Counted from the first letter of the stretch, positions 7,811-16,886 are shown. The stretch: DNA of 21,407 nt from a virus (IMGVR_UViG_3300033552_000061:1-21407), one strand, 5' to 3'. Notes: generated by a model from the sequence alone, not told the origin. Numbers and translations are program-made.

Positions 7811-9802
7811 ATGGCAACGAGTCGCACAGAAAAAACTACAGCAGTCTTCGAGTTACGAGGGCTAGATTTGGTGACTCCTGTCGATCTTTTGGAAAGAGGA
7901 CGAACTCCTTTTGCAAAGAACTTCCGCCTGTACGCACAGCAAGCAGCAGACCGTCGTGTGGCCGTAAGTTCACGCAAAGGACCTGGTTTCTATGTCACCC
8001 CACTCAACGAAGTGCTCTCAGACAGCAATACAGCCCTCACAGGGCCTTCCACGGCAAATGTGGGACTTATTACCGGTTTACACGCACAACCGTTCACAGC
8101 GGCCTCTAACGACCGCATAACACGCATTGACATTAAGGTTGCCGACACAGCATCCGCAAGTGGACCAATCATGGTACAAATTTATAGCGATCAGTCGGGT
8201 CCCTATAAGCTTCTATCTGAATCTTCACTACTAGGTGGGGACATTAGTGCAACATCCGATTACGTGACCGCAAGGTTCGTTAAGTCGGTAAAGCAAACAC
8301 TTGGTGTTAAATACTGGGTTGTGCTTAGGGTACAGGATGATGGCAAGGGAGCCTACCAGCTATCAACCACTACTGCAGGCACGATGGCATGGAAATCAGA
8401 CTCAACCTTACCTGCAATTGCAGTGCAAGCATACGGATTAAACTACCGCATCTACACCGCACTTGACATAAAAGACAAGGGTGGATACCGATTCAACCGT
8501 GACAATGGTGTCAACTACACACTTGTAGCCTACGGAACTACTGTATACAGGGTAGACGAAGCAACAAAAGCGTTGGTGGCCATTGCGACCGGATTGAGCG
8601 CAAGTGCAACGGAGTACAGCTTTACAAACGCAGACAACAAAGTATTCTGGGTTAACAGCTACGACCAATTAAAAACTTGGAACGGTACTACCGTGGAAAC
8701 CATAACTGACAATGAGCTTCCAATACTTTCATTCATAGCATTCCACAAGGACAGACTATGGGGACGTGTTGCAGCTGACCCGAACAAGCTTGTGTTCTCA
8801 GAGAACCCAGGAAACCCAGCGTTCAACCCTGCAGGTACAGTGGCCACAGTTGCTACAGAACAGTGGTACTACGCATGGCTTTCTATCTCGTTCATATATG
8901 TTCCCCGACCGCACAACGGTTCACCTGTTACGTGGTTTGGTTCATTCCAAGACTCACTTACCATTACCACCGCAGACAATAAATATGTAATCAGTGGCTA
9001 CGACCGTGGTTCATTTAACTTACGTGAGTCAACTGGTAGCAAGGGTGCACTAAGCAACCGTGGTGTTACTTCGGATGAGAACAAAATATACCTAGTAGCT
9101 AACGATGGCTTCTACGAATACAATGGTTCGGAAGACAAGAAAATATCCGATCAGATTAACCCACTCTTTGACGGATGCGGAAGCAAGGAAGAGATCACTC
9201 CAGTACTTTGGAAGAATGAAGTTCGCTTCTACATGGCATCACAGGGCAGCCTGTCAAATGATACATGTTTAATTTACAACAAAGACCTCCAGGAAATGGA
9301 ATACGATACAGGTACACACGTCAATAGGGCGATCTACTACAGCGACGCAGACGACAACCAAGAGCTTGTAGAATTTAGTTCACTTGTTCCGGCGCTGTAC
9401 ATGGCAGAGATGAACTACCACTCACTCGGTGCACCTATAGACTTTGAGTACAGACTAAAATATGACTCAATGGGTGTCCCGGCACAGAAGAAGCGCATCA
9501 AACGATACTTCCCTATTCTGCAGGGGGTTGACAGTACATTCAACATTCAACTTGCAATGGACAAAGACTTCCAGGACAGTCCTCGTGTTAAGGACCTGCT
9601 TATGACCACAAACGGTGCAAAGTGGGGCGAGTTTAACTGGGGAGATGGTACTCTATTCGGTGGAGACAAATCGTTCAACGTGCGCAGGCAATCATACTCA
9701 GGCTACGCCTACTACTGGCAACTGAGGATAATGCGCAAAGCAGTTAACAACCGTGTTGCCTTCATTGGTGCACAATTCAGCTATAAAACTAAAAGACTAT
9801 AA
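7811..9802 (+). CDS. Tail nozzle (tail tubular protein B-like)
   Basis: Large beta-structured tail protein, 663 residues, comparable with T7 gp12 and related stabilisation or nozzle proteins that form the hexameric channel below the adaptor. The N-terminal 45 residues carry the typical start pattern (FELRGLDLVTPVDLLERGRT then PFAKNFRLY). Residues 70-150 form a beta domain; later segments have repeated propeller-like strands (KVFWVNSYDQLKTWNG, then FIAFHKDRLWGRVAADPNKLV, then NKIYLVANDGFYEYNGSED). The C-terminus (KKRIKRYFPILQG to WQLRIMRKAVNN) returns to the nozzle core. No catalytic residues are evident. It is paired with the adaptor before it and followed by a fibre gene that may dock on it. 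Confidence 0.78.
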   Translation: MATSRTEKTTAVFELRGLDLVTPVDLLERGRTPFAKNFRLYAQQAADRRVAVSSRKGPGFYVTPLNEVLSDSNTALTGPSTANVGLITGLHAQPFTAASNDRITRIDIKVADTASASGPIMVQIYSDQSGPYKLLSESSLLGGDISATSDYVTARFVKSVKQTLGVKYWVVLRVQDDGKGAYQLSTTTAGTMAWKSDSTLPAIAVQAYGLNYRIYTALDIKDKGGYRFNRDNGVNYTLVAYGTTVYRVDEATKALVAIATGLSASATEYSFTNADNKVFWVNSYDQLKTWNGTTVETITDNELPILSFIAFHKDRLWGRVAADPNKLVFSENPGNPAFNPAGTVATVATEQWYYAWLSISFIYVPRPHNGSPVTWFGSFQDSLTITTADNKYVISGYDRGSFNLRESTGSKGALSNRGVTSDENKIYLVANDGFYEYNGSEDKKISDQINPLFDGCGSKEEITPVLWKNEVRFYMASQGSLSNDTCLIYNKDLQEMEYDTGTHVNRAIYYSDADDNQELVEFSSLVPALYMAEMNYHSLGAPIDFEYRLKYDSMGVPAQKKRIKRYFPILQGVDSTFNIQLAMDKDFQDSPRVKDLLMTTNGAKWGEFNWGDGTLFGGDKSFNVRRQSYSGYAYYWQLRIMRKAVNNRVAFIGAQFSYKTKRL

Positions 9803-9811
9803 AAGGATATT

Positions 9812-10411
9812 ATGGGACTAATAACAATTACAAATATCGAGGATAATACACCAGCTTCAAGCAACCCCTTGAATCAAAGGTTTGGTATTATCGCCAAAGA
9901 GATGAACGGTAATCTTGACAGTGCAAACTACAAGAACAAATCCGTAACAATAGAAAAATTGGCCGATGGTATCCTTTCAGTAGCTTACCCAGTTGGTTCA
10001 ATTTACATGAACGCAAACAGCGCAATCAACCCTGCAACACTGCTTGGATTCGGTACATGGATTTCATTCGGCGATGGTAGGGTCCTTGTTGGTAAAGCAG
10101 CAACTGGCACCTTTGCCTCAGCTGGCGCAACCATGGGTGCAGAAACTCATTCACTTACGGGTGCAGAGAACGGTGCCCACAACCACGGCGTAAACGACCC
10201 AGGACACTCCCACAACGTTTCATTAACTGGTTCAAACACAGAAACTGTCACAAACGGTCGCTCTATTGAGTGGACCAACCCAGTTGACACTATTAACGTA
10301 GGAACCAGCGCAAGCACTGCAAACATTACCATTGCCAGTTCGGGCTCGGGTACTCCCCACAACAACATACAGCCTTCAATCGTTGTCCATATGTGGATGA
10401 GAACAGTCTAG
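9812..10411 (+). CDS. Short tail fibre with collar-type tip domain
   Basis: A 199-residue second receptor-binding protein. Residues 1-50 are an adaptor helix (NPLNQRFGIIAKEMNGN followed by TIEKLA). From residue about 55 it carries the same tip as the long fibre: YPVGSIYMN, GFGTWISFGDGRVLVGKA, a TG-rich stretch, GAHNHG and GHSHNV motifs, and an HNNIQPSIVVHMWMRT end. The AHNHG and GHSHN histidines match the metal-binding tip of T4 gp12-type collar proteins. It is a clear paralog of the long fibre's C-terminus. The AAGGAT site fixes the ATG, and the next gene starts 1 base after its stop. Confidence 0.8.
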   Translation: MGLITITNIEDNTPASSNPLNQRFGIIAKEMNGNLDSANYKNKSVTIEKLADGILSVAYPVGSIYMNANSAINPATLLGFGTWISFGDGRVLVGKAATGTFASAGATMGAETHSLTGAENGAHNHGVNDPGHSHNVSLTGSNTETVTNGRSIEWTNPVDTINVGTSASTANITIASSGSGTPHNNIQPSIVVHMWMRTV

Positions 10412-10412
10412 T

Positions 10413-10631
10413 ATGTTTTCTCCAATTCAATTGACACCAAACATGGACCCCGGAATGATGGCATCCACCATTAATGACAATTTCCGTCAGTTAGAGGCGG
10501 AGAACCGTACCAAGGTTATTAAGGACGAGGACGGTGTAAACCGTATCCTTATCGGACGCACTCCTAGCGGAAAATACATTATTGCAATTACAGTAAAAGG
10601 AAAAGACGTTCTAAAAGCGTTAGAGGCATAG
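10413..10631 (+). CDS. Small tail-appendage protein (coiled helix plus beta hairpin)
   Basis: A 72-residue protein, 1 base after the short fibre stop. The first 30 residues are helical with an N-D-N-F-R-Q-L pattern (STINDNFRQLEAENRTKV), then beta strands with R-I-L-I-G-R-T-P-S-G-K-Y. I associate this arrangement with very small proteins next to phage fibres that act as adaptors or trimerising caps, but I have no family name. Tight packing with the following gene (1 base gap) indicates joint expression. Confidence 0.6.
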   Translation: MFSPIQLTPNMDPGMMASTINDNFRQLEAENRTKVIKDEDGVNRILIGRTPSGKYIIAITVKGKDVLKALEA

Positions 10632-10632
10632 C

Positions 10633-10953
10633 ATGAATCTTGTAGATTTTGGATTCCTATCAGATGGACTAATTGATAAAGTTATATTTATTAAGGAAGG
10701 CGTAGTACCACCCAGTACGTTCTCTCTTAATGTGTCCACCGACACAACCGAAATATTCTTTCCTCACGTTTCTGTTAGCCTTGATGGATTAAAATGGTAC
10801 ACGGATGAATCCCCACGTTACAGTGACGCAAGCACCTTCCCGGACATTTCCGTGTCAGCTACGTGCTACTCGGGACTTGTTCGTATGTTCCCAACACTTG
10901 GCGCACCGGGTGGTTTTTATCGCATTATCGGAGTTAAAAATGATATCCAATAG
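10633..10953 (+). CDS. Small tail-associated protein, F-x-S-D family, member 1
   Basis: A 106-residue beta-rich protein of unknown function, first of three in a row with a related N-terminus: here VDFGFLSDG, followed by LIDKVIFIKEGVV. Its remaining part alternates strands with aromatic residues (EIFFPHVSVSLDGLKWY) and looks like a single beta sandwich. It begins 1 base after the previous stop and overlaps the next start by 14 bases. Probably part of the tail appendage, for example a decorating or receptor-binding subunit. I can see no enzymatic motif. Confidence 0.6.
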   Translation: MNLVDFGFLSDGLIDKVIFIKEGVVPPSTFSLNVSTDTTEIFFPHVSVSLDGLKWYTDESPRYSDASTFPDISVSATCYSGLVRMFPTLGAPGGFYRIIGVKNDIQ

Positions 10954-11212
10954 TAAAGATTACATATTTAATAGCGACTTGCAATATCCACCCATATCCA
11001 ATCAAGGTAAGCACACATCTACCTCAGAGGGTACTGTTGTGCTGGCCGCTAACGTTGCGGTTGGTTCAGACTATCAGGTCTTTGGGCCCGTGACTAGCGG
11101 AACTTATGGTGCAGGAATGGAAAAGAAACTTGCGTGGATAGATAATGCCAATAACCTACGTTGCAATAGTACTGTTGGTTCAGTAACATACTGGAGAGTA
11201 TATGCCTATTAA
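10940..11212 (+). CDS. Small tail-associated protein, F-x-S-D family, member 2
   Basis: A 90-residue protein. The frame is open further upstream to 10805, but the ATG at 10940 is preferred: it follows a GGAG site, overlaps the previous gene by only 14 bases, and gives the start KDYIFNSDLQYPP that matches its neighbours. The rest is beta-rich with a VVLAANVAVGSDYQVFG strand pair and ends in a VTYWRVYAY strand. It overlaps the next gene by 11 bases. Unknown function, presumably tail-associated. Confidence 0.6.
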   Translation: MISNSKDYIFNSDLQYPPISNQGKHTSTSEGTVVLAANVAVGSDYQVFGPVTSGTYGAGMEKKLAWIDNANNLRCNSTVGSVTYWRVYAY

Positions 11213-11639
11213 CATTAACGATTTTATGTTTCACAGCGATTACCTGCCATATCCAAGAACAGAATCACATTTGTCTACTGTATCGGTAAGCGGAAACATC
11301 AATGCTGGACAAAATATAACTTACTACAGTGCAACCTTAGTGGATATTGGAACAGACAAAACTCAATCCGTCATACGATGGAAGGTCCCAAGCACAGCCT
11401 GGGTAGCAGCTTTAAACGAAGAAATGCAAGTAGGTGTCTGGAAAAAAGGACGTGAAGCAATAAACAAACAAGGTGTTCAAGGGCAACAGCCTACGGGCAT
11501 ATGGTGTTTTCCGTTTGTAGATGTACAAAATGGCAAAGCACGTGCAGCAATAAAATTGTACAATAATCAAACTACAGCACTTACAATACCAACAACCACA
11601 TTTGAAACCGGAATTACAACCTATTCAATACCCGTTTAG
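11202..11639 (+). CDS. Small tail-associated protein, F-x-S-D family, member 3
   Basis: A 145-residue protein whose N-terminus (NDFMFHSDYLPYPR) matches the motif of the two genes before it. Beta strands and short loops fill the rest: SVSGNINAGQNITYYSATL, then IRWKVPSTAWVAA, a Trp-rich KKGREAINKQ stretch and a TALTIPTTTFETGITTY end. The length and the Tyr/Trp content are consistent with a carbohydrate-interacting beta sandwich, but no known family name applies. It is the last gene before the internal promoter, so it ends the second fibre cassette. Confidence 0.6.
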   Translation: MPININDFMFHSDYLPYPRTESHLSTVSVSGNINAGQNITYYSATLVDIGTDKTQSVIRWKVPSTAWVAALNEEMQVGVWKKGREAINKQGVQGQQPTGIWCFPFVDVQNGKARAAIKLYNNQTTALTIPTTTFETGITTYSIPV

Positions 11640-11642
11640 GTG

Positions 11643-11671
11643 TTGACAAATTAACAACAATGTGATAAGAT
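11643..11671 (+). promoter_or_regulatory. Sigma70-like promoter for the ejection genes
   Basis: A perfect -35 TTGACA (11643-11648), a 17-base spacer, and TAAGAT (11666-11671) preceded by TG one base upstream, giving an extended -10. It lies in the 62-base gap before the 240-residue ejection protein gene, with a purine-rich AGAGGAA site at 11692-11698 and an ATG at 11702. Host RNA polymerase would be expected to use it. Confidence 0.75.
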
Positions 11672-11701
11672 AATAATAGAATATAAAAACAGAGGAACAT
11701 A

Positions 11702-12424
11702 ATGCCACCCCAAGTACAAACACTTGCACAAGTAATGGCGGATTTAAACCCGGCTTTCACAGGACAAGAACAAGTCATTCAAAAGAAGCAAGCTGGCCTT
11801 GGAGCTAAGTATGATGCTCGAAGAGCTGGTATCACAGCTGAAAAAGGACAAGGCTTCAATGCAATTAATAACCAGGCAACTGGCCGTGGATTATCATTCA
11901 GTGGTATACCTATTGACGAGCAAGCTACATACCTTTCAACAAAATATCTTCCTGGTCTACAAGAAGCAGATTACCAACAAACCGAAGAAGGTCTTGCATT
12001 TGAAGGACGACTTGCTGAAATTGGTACTCAAAAATCTACCCAAGCTTTGGGACGCATAGATCGACAGACCAGTGATCTAAACTCATGGAACATGCAACAG
12101 GCATCACAACAAGCTCAGGCTCGTGAAAACTCACTGAACCGTGCAGCGCAAGCAGCCGAGGGTGCAGCATCACGTGCAGCATCTGCATCAGAAAGCAGAG
12201 CAAACCGTGCAGAAAGTGCAGCCGCAAGAGCCGCAGCATCAGCCCCTCCTACGGTTAATCAATTTATGCAATCAGCATTTGCTGAAAACTACAATGGAGC
12301 CAACGTAAAGAATGGTTGGACTGAGGGTGTTCTTGCTGGAAACCTAGCATCAGCATACGGCATAAGCAGAGGAGACGCTTTAAAGCTCGCCTACAGCTAC
12401 CGTAAACAATATTATGGTCAATAA
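11702..12424 (+). CDS. Internal virion (ejection) protein, small
   Basis: A 240-residue protein that probably travels in the head and is ejected into the host with the DNA. The first part is charged and helical (QEQVIQKKQAGLGAKYDARR, then GITAEKGQGFNAINNQATGRG). Residues about 125-180 form an Ala/Arg/Ser/Glu low-complexity coiled coil (RAAQAAEGAASRAAS and following). The end is globular, with NQFMQSAFAENYNGANVKNG. Small ejection proteins of podoviruses, such as T7 gp14, look like this. The next gene is the very large ejection protein, which strengthens the call. It is the first gene after the internal promoter. Confidence 0.6.
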   Translation: MPPQVQTLAQVMADLNPAFTGQEQVIQKKQAGLGAKYDARRAGITAEKGQGFNAINNQATGRGLSFSGIPIDEQATYLSTKYLPGLQEADYQQTEEGLAFEGRLAEIGTQKSTQALGRIDRQTSDLNSWNMQQASQQAQARENSLNRAAQAAEGAASRAASASESRANRAESAAARAAASAPPTVNQFMQSAFAENYNGANVKNGWTEGVLAGNLASAYGISRGDALKLAYSYRKQYYGQ

Positions 12425-12435
12425 TCGGAGTTAAG

Positions 12436-15400
12436 ATGGATTACAAATATCAAGGTTACCTAGGAAAAGAAACCGACTCGCTTAAGTCATTATCGAGAGC
12501 TTCTTTGTCGTACCAAAAATACAAAGAACTTGAAGAAGAAGAGCAAGCTAAAAACAAACAACTTGAAGAAAGTCAGATAGCAGCAGCCCAACAAGCAGAG
12601 GACGACAAACCTTGGTACCAAAAAGTTGGTGATGCCACAGCAGGCGTTGGCAGTTTTGTTAAAGATGCAGCAGTAGACCTATATAAAACAGGCGAAAACG
12701 CAATAGGTGGTAACGCCAACATTGTAGAAGGTTCTGTAGCAGCAAACGAAGAAGCTGGACGATCTAAACGAGAACTTGAGATGACTCAAGCTACAGCCAA
12801 AGCACTCCAAGACAAGCTAGGTGCTGAGTACGACAACCCAAACTCAAGTGCATGGGACAGCAAAGAAGTTCGATCTATTATTGATAGGGGCAACAACGAC
12901 TTAGCAGAACTACGAAAATCCACACAAACACAACGTGAGGGTGCACAAAAACAAATAGAAGAATCCCAGAATGTTGATACCAAAAAAGTAGCAGCAGATA
13001 CAGCTGAGACATTCTTAAACATAGCCACACTTGGTACGGGCGCAGCAGCTAAACAAGTAGCAAAACAAGGCATAAAACTTGGCGTACAGACCATCAAAAA
13101 ACAAGGCGGTAAAGAGATCGCAAAGAACCTTGCACGGGGTGCAGGTGAAGGTGCTATATTCTCTGGTGCAGCTGGACTTACTGATTCAGTTAGCGAAGGC
13201 TTATCTGCAGAGGATGCTGTTACTAACATTGCTAAATCAGCAGCATTTGGTGGACTACTTGGTGGTGCATCCGGTGGCGTTGGTTCGGCATTACGTGTTA
13301 AGGCCAACAACAAAGCAGCAACCGCACTTGATGCCTCTAACGCAAAGAACGAAGCAGACATTGCCAGTGTAGATACTGGAATTGATGACATCGTGGATGG
13401 AATAAACAATCCACTCCGTGATGTTTCTGACGCAGATTTACGCTCACAAATTGATGAGTTTACGGACGGTGGTGGCAGGACAGATGATGTCCAGGCTGAC
13501 TACGCACGTGTTCAATCTGTTAAGGATGAACTATCTTCTCGTGAACGTAACACTTACTTTGCAGGTGGTGGACTTTCAAAAGCAGAAGCCACAAAAGCAC
13601 TTGACGATTTTGACTCTGGTAATATGCCAGATGCAGTATACAAAACTGCTGAACCTGTTGACTCGGCTGTACAAGTTATGGCCCGTGACGACATGCCAGT
13701 TCAGCTTAAAACAGCAGCAGCAGAAGTAGTCCAGGACAGGAAAGCTGTTGAGGACCAAATGTTTGGTTTAATGAGCCCAGAAGTAAAGGGCGCAGAACTA
13801 AATAGGTTGGATGAATCATACGATGCTTCCATAAAGCAACTGCAACGCCGTTATTCTTCATTAGAAAAACCAGTTAAGGACAAGGACACAACAGTAAATC
13901 AATCTGTTGCTGGTCAAAAACTTTCTGGTGAATACAAAACAGACGTAAGGTTTCAGGCAGCAAAAGAAAAACTTGACGATCAGTACAGGAATGACATTGC
14001 CGAACTTGACATGCTAGAAGCAAAAGACCTAGAAGAAGTAGCAAAATACCAAGGCATGATTGATACACTTGATCGAAGAGATTCACAAATTTCAAATGAT
14101 GCAAACCGTTTTATGTCATCTTCACCTGATACGTTCAAGGACATAGACCCTGCGGAAATGGCAGCACAGCGCAAGTTGCTCAGTGATAAAGTATCACAGG
14201 CAGAACGATTTGACGACGGAAAAGGTATTGTAACCGAAGCAGCTACATCTCCTGACCCAGTTAAATCAATCGAGAACAACCCTGACGGGATAGCTTCAGT
14301 ACGTGCAGACATTGCAGAATCCACTGCTAACCTAGAAGGATTCAAGAACGCCAGTGGACTGCGACAAGCAGTACTCGGTATTCTATCACCTAGTAAAAAC
14401 TTTGAAGCATTCGGACTTCGCAAACTTCACGACGCAATTGTTGTCGGTGACGCAAAACTACAGCTTGCAAACCAAGCAGACTTTGAACGATTAAAACCTA
14501 TCGCCAAAGCAATCAACGGAAACAAAGACTTACAAAAACAAATAGTTGAATACCTTGAAGGTGGACGACAGACCCTATCAGCTACCGACGTTAAAACAGC
14601 CGAAGCAATCCGTTCATTACTGGACGAGAAAAAAGCTTGGTTGAACGATAACGGTTTCGCAACAATGGACGACTATTTCCCCCACATGTTTGACGTAAAG
14701 AATCCAGAAACAAAGCGACTCTTTAATGCAAAGACAACAGGTGAAATTAAGTTTGGTAACATTAAACAACGTTTGTCTGACAGTGACGATTATAGTCGTG
14801 AGATTATTGATGTCTTGTCTACGTACACGCAAGGTGTCAACAAAAAGATTCACCTTGAGCCTACACTGCGACCACTCGATGACTTGAAGGTCATGGACAA
14901 GGTTACGCAAATGGAACGAGATTGGCTTAATACATTTATTGACCAATTAAAAGGTACTGGCAAAAGAAGCGGATTAGAAAAAGGATTTAACACTGTCGTA
15001 GACGAATTGCTTGGCAAAACAAACAGCAATGCAGTTGGTGGCAATCACTACCGTGCGGTACTTGGTGGACAACGTATGATTTCATCTGTTGCAACCATGG
15101 GTATAAACCCTGGTACTGCACTACGAAACCTTACACAGGTTGTCAACACCGTTGCTGGCATTGGACCTAAGTGGTCTGCAGTCGGTATGGTACATGGTAC
15201 TCGTGCTCTTCGTGCAGGTAAAGGTAGTCCTGAGTTCTCAGAGATGGCAGAAGCTGGAGTATTCTCTGGTGGTATAAGTAAAAATTACAACGCTGATCTT
15301 GATGAATTTAGTACAAATATTACTGGCCTAAAGGGTAAATCAAATGCCGTAGCAAACAAGATGATGCTAATGGTCAGTGTTACAGACTCAACAATGCGAG

Positions 15401-16443
15401 CCCAGGCATACTGGGGAGCTAAAGCCAAAGCCCTTTCAAAAGGAATGGATGAGGATGCAGCAAAAGCATTTGCACGTGAAAAAGTAATTGACACACAATT
15501 TGTTACGTCAAAGGTTGACATGCCTACAACCCTTAACGGGCCTGGTGTTCGCAGCCTGACACAACTTGCAACCTTCTCGGCTAAACAAGCTGAGTTCCTA
15601 GCTGGACTTGGTGTAAACCTGGTCAAGGGCAAGGATGGTTCATTTACAATGGGACGTGGCGAGCAGGCAGTAAACTTACTATCTGCAGCAGCAATGGCAG
15701 GTACAGCAACAGCAATACTTGAACCAGTGATTGGATTTAACTCTGAAGAGTTTATCCCTTTCTACCCACAAATTGCACCATTCATCCCAGGAGCAAACAA
15801 AGAAGTATCAGATGCGCTATACCGTTCACCACTAGTTACATTACTAGCAGGAGATGGTAAAAGCAGAATGGGACTTGTTGAAGCAATTCAATCAGGAGAC
15901 CCAGGAGAGTTCTTGAAAGACCAATGGTCTTCAATTACTCCAGGTGGTACACAGATCAAGAAATCTGTCGAAGGATTTAGCACTACTAACTCAGGCGAGT
16001 CTCGCAATTCAGAAGGTAATATACGTTACCTGCAGAATGAAGACGGATGGAGTAAATTTCAGGCTAGTATCTTTGGACAATATTCCACAGAAGCCGGTAG
16101 GGATTGGATTGAGGAAGGTTTTCCTACTCTCTCCGAGTCGCAAACCGGCAACGTTGACGCACAAACTTCTCGTGATATGAAAGAGGCATACTCTGCTTTC
16201 TACTCAGCACGTAAGAAAGCGTCAGGTCGCCAGAGTGCAGTCGATAAAATGAAAGAAGCCGCCCTTATTGGGGACAACAACAAGGTCAGCCGACTGGCAA
16301 AAGACTTCAACGATAAGGTTACTGAATCAATGGCAAAGTATTGGAATGAACACCAAGAGTTACCAGAAGATTTACAGGACGAACTATTGAACGATTTGTA
16401 CATAGATGTTAATAAAGTTAAAGAGAATGCAAAGAAAAACTAA
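12436..16443 (+). CDS. Large internal virion (ejection) protein
   Basis: A 1335-residue head protein that likely forms part of the DNA-ejection channel across the host envelope. The N-terminal 60 residues are a Glu/Gln/Lys coiled coil. Residues 185-285 are rich in Gly and Ala with amphipathic, membrane-active looking helices (KQVAKQGIKLGVQTIKKQGG, then AAFGGLLGGASGGVGSAL). Long charged coiled coils fill residues 330-640. Then MDDYFPHMFD (about residue 745), GINPGTALRNLTQVVN (about 890) and RSLTQLATFSAKQAEFL (about 1036) appear, a pattern I see in very large podovirus virion proteins. A hydrophobic stretch follows near 1080-1110. No obvious transglycosylase catalytic motif is visible. Its stop overlaps the next start (TAATG). 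Confidence 0.7.
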   Translation: MDYKYQGYLGKETDSLKSLSRASLSYQKYKELEEEEQAKNKQLEESQIAAAQQAEDDKPWYQKVGDATAGVGSFVKDAAVDLYKTGENAIGGNANIVEGSVAANEEAGRSKRELEMTQATAKALQDKLGAEYDNPNSSAWDSKEVRSIIDRGNNDLAELRKSTQTQREGAQKQIEESQNVDTKKVAADTAETFLNIATLGTGAAAKQVAKQGIKLGVQTIKKQGGKEIAKNLARGAGEGAIFSGAAGLTDSVSEGLSAEDAVTNIAKSAAFGGLLGGASGGVGSALRVKANNKAATALDASNAKNEADIASVDTGIDDIVDGINNPLRDVSDADLRSQIDEFTDGGGRTDDVQADYARVQSVKDELSSRERNTYFAGGGLSKAEATKALDDFDSGNMPDAVYKTAEPVDSAVQVMARDDMPVQLKTAAAEVVQDRKAVEDQMFGLMSPEVKGAELNRLDESYDASIKQLQRRYSSLEKPVKDKDTTVNQSVAGQKLSGEYKTDVRFQAAKEKLDDQYRNDIAELDMLEAKDLEEVAKYQGMIDTLDRRDSQISNDANRFMSSSPDTFKDIDPAEMAAQRKLLSDKVSQAERFDDGKGIVTEAATSPDPVKSIENNPDGIASVRADIAESTANLEGFKNASGLRQAVLGILSPSKNFEAFGLRKLHDAIVVGDAKLQLANQADFERLKPIAKAINGNKDLQKQIVEYLEGGRQTLSATDVKTAEAIRSLLDEKKAWLNDNGFATMDDYFPHMFDVKNPETKRLFNAKTTGEIKFGNIKQRLSDSDDYSREIIDVLSTYTQGVNKKIHLEPTLRPLDDLKVMDKVTQMERDWLNTFIDQLKGTGKRSGLEKGFNTVVDELLGKTNSNAVGGNHYRAVLGGQRMISSVATMGINPGTALRNLTQVVNTVAGIGPKWSAVGMVHGTRALRAGKGSPEFSEMAEAGVFSGGISKNYNADLDEFSTNITGLKGKSNAVANKMMLMVSVTDSTMRAQAYWGAKAKALSKGMDEDAAKAFAREKVIDTQFVTSKVDMPTTLNGPGVRSLTQLATFSAKQAEFLAGLGVNLVKGKDGSFTMGRGEQAVNLLSAAAMAGTATAILEPVIGFNSEEFIPFYPQIAPFIPGANKEVSDALYRSPLVTLLAGDGKSRMGLVEAIQSGDPGEFLKDQWSSITPGGTQIKKSVEGFSTTNSGESRNSEGNIRYLQNEDGWSKFQASIFGQYSTEAGRDWIEEGFPTLSESQTGNVDAQTSRDMKEAYSAFYSARKKASGRQSAVDKMKEAALIGDNNKVSRLAKDFNDKVTESMAKYWNEHQELPEDLQDELLNDLYIDVNKVKENAKKN

Positions 16444-16886
16444 TGTATAAAATAAACCTTAAAAAGACCCACCGACTACTGTATCGTGTTTACATGATAA
16501 AAGCCCTCAGTGCGGTCTTTGTAGGTCTTGGTATACTCGTAGCGCCAGCGGCCGTGTTTGGCTCAATAGCCTACTCGACCATAACGGCAATCGTTCCACC
16601 GTTCTGGTGGGGTACATTGTGGTTATTATTCGGCACGGCGATTATATTCGGACTGCAGTCATCAAGATACAGAATAGCTAGATTAGGTTTAGCAGGTCTC
16701 ATTGTTCTTTATATGACGCTAACGGCAGGACTATTTACAAGTCAACTACTTCCGGAATCATCAGGTTCCTACATGTTTGCAGTTGGTACGTATGCAGGTC
16801 TTGCAATAACAACGTTTGCTATCTTACTTGAACCACCTATTAACCCAGAAACGGCAATAGGCATAAAGAAGAAAGCAGATAAATAA
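16443..16886 (+). CDS. Four-helix membrane protein of the lysis region
   Basis: A 147-residue protein with a basic N-terminus (KINLKKTHRLLYRVY) and four hydrophobic segments, at about residues 21-43, 53-71, 81-98 and 109-128. The last segment is followed by a short polar tail ending in KKKADK. It begins inside the stop of the ejection protein and overlaps the next gene by TAATG. Position before an anchored coiled-coil protein and the amidase suggests a holin or a membrane factor for lysis, but it could equally be an ejection partner or a superinfection-exclusion protein. No named family was recognised. Confidence 0.55.
   Translation: MYKINLKKTHRLLYRVYMIKALSAVFVGLGILVAPAAVFGSIAYSTITAIVPPFWWGTLWLLFGTAIIFGLQSSRYRIARLGLAGLIVLYMTLTAGLFTSQLLPESSGSYMFAVGTYAGLAITTFAILLEPPINPETAIGIKKKADK

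Noticed and set aside
10805-10939. N-terminal extension of the second F-x-S-D gene
   Set aside because: It would overlap the preceding gene by about 150 bases; the ATG at 10940 has a ribosome site and matches the N-termini of the paralogs.
12786-13409. A 207-residue minus-strand frame
   Set aside because: It lies fully opposite the ejection protein gene, is Ala/Ser/Pro biased as expected for an antisense of Ala/Gly-rich coding, and has no supporting context.
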